This document shows, in pieces, positions 57,769 to 64,000 of a stretch of 64,000 bases of DNA. Position 1 is the first letter of the stretch, and every line of letters starts with the position of its first letter. This stretch comes from Mya arenaria. Its lineage: Eukaryota; Mollusca; Bivalvia; Myida; Myidae. The stretch is from NCBI RefSeq assembly GCF_026914265.1, contig NC_069136.1, positions 21,822,051 to 21,886,050 of the forward strand. Reading direction: 5' to 3'. The translations under genes and the position numbers were made by a program. Under the pieces are notes generated by a model. That model was given only the letters and a program-made list of their open reading frames with translations. It did no database searches and was not told the origin of the DNA.

Positions 57769-60527
57769 TGGATCATTCTGTGAGTAAAACAGTAAATTAA
57801 CATAATTTAACGTCAGTAAATAATTCATACTTATGTTCGCTCTCAAGTTATCACGTTTTAAAAATACTGTATATGTTTCTGACATATATTTCGGATATTA
57901 TATGTTTCGGAGGTCACATTCTATGTGAGCTTTTTACGATTTTTATGTTGAAGTTTCTTATTCCTTTCACAAATTCAGGAGTGTTTACAAAATATTCGAA
58001 AAACTGCCAAAATATTTCTCAGCAAGATTTTTAGGACAAGTTGGTTTCGGTCAACTATTGTAACGGTCCGCTGTAGGCGATAGTCATTCTAAAATGCCGT
58101 CCAGGCTTTTTTTTTAATGATGGTTAGTCCAGGCTAACCATCATTAAAAAAAAAGCCTGGACGGCATTTTAGAATGACTACTGTAGGCGACAGATGTGAG
58201 TTCATAGTATAACATTCCGTTATAGACGGAAGTACAATGTACGTTCATAGTACATATGTTAATTTGGTTGGCAATATGCAAATTAGCAAAGCCTGGGCTC
58301 TGTGTGGATTGAGAATTTACTGTATATAAATACCAGTGGACCCCTTCAGGGTTGAGCATGCTTTTCTCTGAAGGGATCTGTTGGTCTGGTTGACATCGCA
58401 CGTTACACTTTTATGAAATCCTTAACTGTGTATTGTCAATAGTGATAACTGTTTTGATAAGGCTTGTCTCTGTGGGGATTAAGTCATGTCAGTGCCATTA
58501 ACACGTGTACGAAATAAGCCTCACCACGGGTAGGCATGTTGCACCCGATAAGCCATAAAGGGCTGGCAAAAACCCTGAAGTGTGAATGAAGTGGTACAAA
58601 ATAAGGTTGGACCGCGCAGTGTTAATATGGAGCAGCAGAATTTAGTTTTTCGCTTTTAACCTACATTGTACTGCGAAAATGCATTTAATAGAAAAGATCC
58701 AGACGTAATGTGGTTTATGCAGTAGCCTCTTGTTTATAACTTCAGCAGGAAGAGGCAAGCCTGAAGAAAAAGTTGCAAGGATTTCTTACTGAGATGCTGA
58801 AGTTAGGGACCGTGAAGGGATTTAAGCATTTTGCAATGTACATGAGAGGCCGGGAGGAAATGGTACTTAGTGTGGTCAACACACCACAGGTAATAATAAT
58901 AATTTAAAAAAATGGTGCTACAAGTACATGTATACCTGTGGACAATATCATTTTTGCAAGATAATTTTAACAATGGTATTAAAAAAAATGTATTGGATTA
59001 AAATCATTAAAAATGAAGACACTGTATGTGTACAGTAAAAATCTAGTTTTTTTTGCTTCTCAAAGTTGAGGCATTGTCATAGCCTTGGCATTGAGGTTGT
59101 CATTGTGCAAATAAATAAAACTTGGTCATGATTAAAAATTACATGAAGTTCATGATATTTGAATGAAAATTTGAACATAGGTTGCTATAACATTTCTACT
59201 CACAATGCTAAATTTGCAGGTTGAAATTTCTCAATTAACATTAGCAATTTTGGCTCTGTTCTGCTCATATTGGATGCGTGATATTGTATGTCTTTAACTT
59301 TTACTAAAATATGGCACTTGTCCTTGTAAAACCAATCTTATTCTAAACCACATTTTGACCTTCATAGCTTTAAATTATCATCTGTTTGCAGGCTCTGAGC
59401 AGCAGCTTACCTAGCAACCCCGTATCAATCCAGTCTGACCACAGGAAAATGTCCAAGTCTGGTTCATTCAGCTCTAATAATCTGCCTTATGACCAGTACG
59501 TAAAGACATATGATAAATAGAAGGTATTATAATAGGACGCTTTTTGGACCTCCCGTGACACTTCAAGTTTGGTGTGTTGAAACAGCAATCTCCACAAATC
59601 TACCTGTGTTTTCAATAAGAACCAACTGCCACCTAATATGAATGGTTCATATTTCGAAAAATAAGTTTTTGGGTATGATTATTAGAAGCTTCAACCGAAA
59701 CTTATTGAGAACTCTGTTATACACTCAAAATAACTTGATACAGGACATCAGAAAAGCATCCTATTGTAATATTCCTTTTATCATATGTGATTGATTAAAT
59801 TAGTTTATACACAAAAGTTGTTGCTAACAAAACTGCACTTAGCTTTAACCCTCCATTGCCAGATATTGTCATGCCTAACTAAATGTAGATGAGCCTTCTC
59901 TGCTAAGTGGGTATGTATTTTTTCTTTCCAATGCATTAAATGCCTGTAGAAGATTAGTTAAGTATCCAAGACTGAAGGCAAAATTTCTTACAATAGTTTA
60001 CATGTCCGAGCCATCAACCATTATGCATATGTACATGTGGTGCTACATCAGTATTTTAACCCTCATTGTTTACCATCAGGCGTTCTCTGATGCTGTCCAT
60101 GCGGTCACAGGTGATACTGAGTACACACGGGGTCAAGGATGTCGGGCTTCCACCAGCATCTCCCAGTGAGGAGGAGTCACTTCCAACAGTATGTATTCAA
60201 CATCTTTTAGAGTATGACCTGTGTTGATAACCAATTAACTGTAATTCCTATGATCATATAAAAAACACTAAATGTGAAATGAATGATGTAAGTCAAGAAT
60301 TATTAAACCATAGCACATTTCTATGACGAAGGCCGAAAAAAGTACCTGGCAAACCATTCCCTTTGGAAATAGTTTAGACGCAAGCTTTCAGGGGGTGGGT
60401 GCTGAGTGTGTGTGTGTGTGTAGGGGGGGGGGGGGGTTTTGACCTCTTTTGCATGTCAACTTTTTTACATTTTCATTGCCAGTGCATACTAAGAAGATAG
60501 TTCTCCCCCCCCCCCCCCCCCCCCCCC

Positions 60528-60579
<52 letters not shown>

Positions 60580-62708
60580 ACCCCATTTCTTTTTTATTAA
60601 CCAATTATCTCCAAATAACTTGCATTTGTCTCAGAACAATAAAGTTATAGAAAATGAAATGTTTGGCACGGGCTAATTGGTCAAGAAAATGCAAGCGTCC
60701 CGGGAGTTTGATCTTAATAGACCAAATTCTCACTATTAAAAATTTTCACATACGTATATACAAGCGCCCCGGAAGTTTGATCTTAACACAGTGATACAGT
60801 TTTTGAAATACAGACGCTAAAACGGCCTGTGGAAGGCCCTGTCTGGGTTTTGGGTAACCTGATCCTACCTGGTAGAGCCCTCGACCGTAGAGTTATTTTG
60901 CAAACGTAAATACAAAAATAATATGATTTTCTGATTTTTAGTTGTTCTTGACCATATATTTTGATTACAATTAAAACAGTTAGTATAAACTATATAATAC
61001 ACAATATACTGAAATGTCGTTGAAAGCATTCAATGACTGGCTTTGAAATATTTCCTACCCTATCTAGCATTTTAGGACTGCTGCCCTAACCTTTTTATTC
61101 AATATCAAATGAAAACTGTTAGATTTACAAATTCCTTGCTCATCAGTTTTGCAAACTTAGTAAGGCCCTAATAAAATTTCTTTATTGTTACACATATTTT
61201 ATGTCAACTATTAGTTACACTTATTCATTGACAAAAAAAAGAAAGAAATCAGGACAAAACAACTGAATGGGCCTCAACTATGAAAGTAGGTGAATGGAAA
61301 ATTGCAGCTAACCCACGACATCCAAGTTTCTGGTAGCTGTCTTGGAACGTGCCAGTTTTGGTGAAAATCCATGGAAACCAATTATATACAATGTAAGACT
61401 GCTGACAAAAAATCAGATCGCAGATTTTTATATTTTAGTTCAAAAATTGATTTTTATACATATTTCTTAAACCGTTAGTAACGGTTTAAGCCATAAAACA
61501 TTATTTTTTGAACGGAAATATGAAAATCTGCAATCTGATCTTTTTTCGGCATTCTTATATCATTGGTTTGCAGATATTTACGCAAAAATTTGCTCTTTCC
61601 AAGACAAAAAATAAATAAGTTGTAAAAATGGTAAATCTGTGAGAGTGCAGCTTTAAATAAATGAATGTGAATGTTATTCTATTAGGATGAGAGATCAACC
61701 CTGTTCCTGATAGCTGGTTATGGGCGATACAACTGTCCATATGTCTGGGTTCGCTCAAACCATGAGAGGCTTGTCAAACTAACCGGTGAATCAAGAGAGA
61801 AAGATTGCCCACTTAAACTCAAGTCCACGCTTAAGTGGAAAGATAATGGTAAGTTATTTAGGTTCATACTTTTTATGTGTACCTGGAGTGTTTTCAATCA
61901 TATCAGCAGGGCTTCCATTAAGAATTTGAAACTGGATGTATGAACTTCCTTGTAATAGATTTTTGAAGATTTTCACTAGGATGAGGAAGTTTAAGTCTCC
62001 CGAATACAATATCTTTTTTAACTATTTTTCAACAAGTATGTTAAAAATCAAATAATTTACAACTTAAACTGGCCAAATTACACTTATATCATAATAATTC
62101 ACTTTACTTCAAGATTGATTGTCCATAAAAGTAAAAATAACCGAAGGTTTTGAAATTATCATTTCACATTGTGAGTTATTTTCTAGCTTATTTCTTGTTG
62201 TGGAAATACACGTACTGTGTTTGTGCCGCCTGCGCCATAGGGATGACTTTGTCTGCATTGTCAATAACTTTTGAAAGTCTACTTTTTGTAGAGTCTTTAA
62301 ACATAATTTGTGCCTTGGTCATGGTTAGTGGCAAACCCCTGATTTGATTTTGCTCAGTAATTAGTGGGATGTCTCTTTGTGGCAGTTACGCTAGATGTAG
62401 AGCTCAAGATTTTAGGTAAAAGAGTATTCATGGAATTTAATATGGAGTATCAATATCAACCAAGTTTAACAAACAAGTTAAACCCTTAAGTATATGTACA
62501 TTTCTTTCAGAGGTATTTGTCTGGGATATCATAGCAGAACTTGTAAAGCTATGCACCTACCCTGCTCCGAGGAATCCATTTGAGATAGACTTTAACTATT
62601 TCAATCTCTTACCACTACAAGAGAAGGTGCTTGCATCAGCGTCGATGGTGAATGTTCTCCAGAAAATACTCCTCTATACTCCAGACCATAAACCATTTGC
62701 TGGACAAG
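57769..62708 (+). CDS. unrecognised conserved-looking protein, 5' part of a multi-exon gene
   Basis: Exons: 57,777–57,788 (possible first coding exon, MDHS before GTGAGT; weakest call), 58,746–58,889, 59,392–59,495, 60,080–60,188, 61,686–61,848, 62,511–62,708, continuing beyond the window. Every junction has GT–AG and compatible phase (0,0,2,0,1,1), and there is no stop over about 240 codons. The N-terminal part is helical and charged (EEASLKKKLQGFLTEMLK). The middle is Ser-rich (MSKSGSFSSNN) and likely phosphorylated. The last two exons look like a folded domain (LFLIAGYGRYNCPYVWVRSN; VFVWDIIAELVKLCTYPAPR). No signal peptide. The family was not identified. Codon-scale conservation cannot be tested here, but frame consistency over five introns argues strongly for a real gene. 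Confidence 0.72.
58059..58407 (+). mobile_element. solo LTR of the TGTAACGG family, interrupted by a foldback MITE
   Basis: Starts TGTAACGGTCCGCTGTAGGC and ends ATCGCACGTTACA. TATATAAATA lies at about 58,321–58,330 and resembles an LTR promoter. The 100-bp MITE at 58,081–58,180 splits it. No clear target duplication of the LTR remains. Confidence 0.8.
58071..58190. mobile_element. Mutator-like foldback MITE, copy 3, exact 10-bp target duplication
   Basis: Bases 58,081–58,180, with CTGTAGGCGA exactly repeated on both sides. The uninterrupted target can be read in the sibling LTR at 49.1 kb (CCGCTGTAGGCGGATG on the minus strand). Confidence 0.92.
60400..60590. repeat. poly-G and long poly-C tracts
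   Basis: GTGTGTGTGTG and a G-run at 60,423–60,437, then an almost pure C tract of about 85 bases at 60,505–60,589 broken by two A. It lies in an intron of the 57.8–62.7 kb gene. Its length may be an assembly artefact. Confidence 0.9.
60600..61393. other. intron sequence, no further feature recognised
   Basis: AT-rich. The phrase CAAGCGCCCCGGAAGTTTGATCTTAA-like occurs twice (about 60,690 and 60,765), a short local duplication. Confidence 0.5.
61394..61656. mobile_element. palindromic MITE family M2, copy 4, 5'-truncated
   Basis: Starts mid-element at AAGACTGCTGACAAAAAATC and ends GTGAGAGTGCAGCTTTAA, 29 bp before the exon that starts at 61,686. Confidence 0.82.
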
Positions 62709-62974
62709 GTGAGTTAGTGTTAACTTACAACATACAGTTTTACTGAGCCTGACTCTCTCCCGAGAAGTTGTAGGTTCAATTCCCATTTAACTGGTATTTT
62801 TTCTCATGGCATCTAAATAAATACACCAGTATTGGTTTTTACCCAGGAAACAGAGTGTTTCTTATCAGATTTCTTCTTTTTTAATCTGCTAATAAGGCTA
62901 TGCATGTGTGTGATCAAAAACCATTTCTCATTCCTGCATGAATATCAGTTCAAATCATTGATGAAGCTTTGATG

Positions 62975-63048
62975 AGAGATTGAATCCGGGGTCCTCTAAT
63001 CCAGAGTCGGATACTCTAACCTCTTGGCCACTGCACTCACCCTCGATG
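62975..63048 (-). repeat. tRNA-derived SINE head
   Basis: Minus strand: A-box TGGCCAAGAGGTTAGAG and B-box GGATTCAATCTC. The spacing is that of a class II (long variable arm) tRNA. The acceptor stem does not pair. Confidence 0.55.
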
Positions 63049-63074
63049 AATCAGTGTCTATTGAATGGTATCAG

Positions 63075-63185
63075 TGGCATAGGGCCAATTGTTCAGAACT
63101 GTGTTTAAGTTAACAATGTGATTTAAGTAATCATTGTTAACTTTTAAACGTAAAATATTTGATGATGTGCTTATATATTTAAATA
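63075..63185. repeat. dispersed repeat shared with gene A intron 8
   Basis: AAGTTAACAATGTGATTTAA and GATGATGTGCTTATATATTT match, with changes, 33,528–33,605 (AAGTTAACAACGTTGATTTT, TGATGTGCTCATATATTTAA). Confidence 0.6.
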
Positions 63186-63269
63186 TTATACCTCACATCA
63201 ATTTGTCCCTTCTTTATATATATAATCTCGATCGGTCCGTATATTACTGTATTTTGATGAAAATCCAGT

Positions 63270-63650
63270 TGTATGACATCAGCGGTCCATATTATATTTT
63301 TGGCCGGTCCGGACCTCGCCAAAAATGTAATATGGACCGCTGACGTCATGCGATTGGTTAGTTCGGCTTGCTATTTTCACAACGGCAAAAATTTGTCCCA
63401 GTAAAAATTATCAGGTTTGTTAAATGAAACACATTTAAATCGCTTTAAAAATATTGTATTGTAATGAAAAGTGTTCGGTATAATATAAGAAATATAACAC
63501 ACCACTGAGGGTCATATGGCATTATAAGGACTGGTCAGTCAGCCCCCGAAAGTGAATGGACCTCGCCTAATGCCTCGGTCCATATATGATGGCTGACTGG
63601 CCGGTCCTTATAATGCCATATGACCCTCAGTGGTGTGTAATATTTCTTAA
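63270..63650. repeat. two adjacent hairpins
   Basis: Hairpin 1 (63,275–63,350): GACATCAGCGGTCCATATTA mirrored by TAATATGGACCGCTGACGTC. Hairpin 2 (63,480–63,650): CACCACTGAGGGTCATATGG, then CATTATAAGGACTGGTCAGT, mirrored on the right. Both carry GGTCCATAT-type arms, so they may be related. Confidence 0.8.
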
Positions 63651-63794
63651 ATATAGACAAGCACAGGTGAAAGGGCTGTCTGGAATCTTGTTTGACATAA
63701 GATGACAAGTATATCCATTCCAGAACAGTAGTGATTTGAATGTTAACAACTTTGACATTAACAACCTTGTTAATTTGTAACTTGTAACAAAGTT

Positions 63795-64000
63795 CTGAAC
63801 AATGGGCTTATTGCCTCAATGGATGGTGTGATCAAGCTCATGGCCCATGCCTCAATGGATGGTGTGATCAAGCTCATGGCCCATGCCTCAATGGATGGTG
63901 TGATCAAGCTCATGGCCCATGCCTCAATGGATGGTGTGATCAAGCTCATGGCCCATGCCTCAATGGATGGTGTGATCAAGCTCATGGCCCATAATTCAAT
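63795..64000. repeat. 36-bp tandem repeat, more than 5 units, running off the window
   Basis: The unit begins GCCTCAATGGATGGTGTGAT and continues CAAGCTCATGGCCCAT. Five units are identical and another is partial. Being 36 bp, all frames stay open (peptide ASMDGVIKLMAH on +), but no splice site or start places it in the upstream gene. Confidence 0.9.

Noticed and set aside
60449-60676. Poly-proline protein
   Set aside because: Translation of the C tract.
62730-62800. Another tRNA-like SINE (GGTTCAATTCCC B-box)
   Set aside because: Only the B-box is recognisable. No A-box at the right distance.

Overview
This is eukaryotic DNA from an AT-rich metazoan genome that is very dense in transposons. 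It is most likely a bivalve mollusc. The reasons are TIR–STING fusion genes, a Ginger1 transposon with an OTU domain, tRNA-derived SINEs, and the AGGTCA/GGAC-rich interspersed repeats that litter bivalve genomes. The species cannot be named from the sequence alone. Genes are split by GT–AG introns, so each gene was reassembled here by matching splice sites, reading phase and paralogue alignment.

Layout. 0–2 kb: fragments of a non-LTR retrotransposon in a rearranged tandem order. 4.65–5.58 kb: a 78-bp minisatellite. 5,847–18,383: a complete Ginger1 DNA transposon. It has 69-bp identical terminal inverted repeats, CCGG target duplications and an intact three-exon transposase (763 codons: H2C2 zinc finger, DDE integrase, GPY/F, OTU protease), and younger repeats have inserted into it. 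19–27 kb: MITEs, a 3-kb array of 61-bp repeats, a 1.7-kb interspersed repeat and a perfect 81-bp-arm hairpin.

28.2–48.2 kb: two convergent (tail-to-tail) paralogous genes, each coding TIR–STING–linker–TIR–STING. Gene A is on + (28,183–35,058, 11 exons) and gene B is on − (48,208–41,515, 10 exons). Every exon joins in frame. In both genes the first TIR keeps the Trp/Glu motif while its STING has lost the Glu/Thr of the cyclic-dinucleotide pocket. The second TIR has lost the Glu while its STING keeps Glu-x-x-Thr-Pro. A 3.1-kb TIR-bounded element carrying a cysteine-rich gene lies between the two genes.

51.4–55.2 kb (−): a complete five-exon gene for a 243-aa secreted protein with two Kazal-type domains. 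A 261-bp miniature LTR retrotransposon lies in its last intron and MITEs lie beside two of its splice sites. 55.4–58.4 kb: nested MITEs, a 30-bp tandem array split by a SINE, and a solo LTR interrupted by a Mutator-like hairpin. 57.8–62.7 kb (+): the 5' part of an unrecognised multi-exon gene that runs off the window. 63–64 kb: hairpins and a 36-bp tandem repeat.
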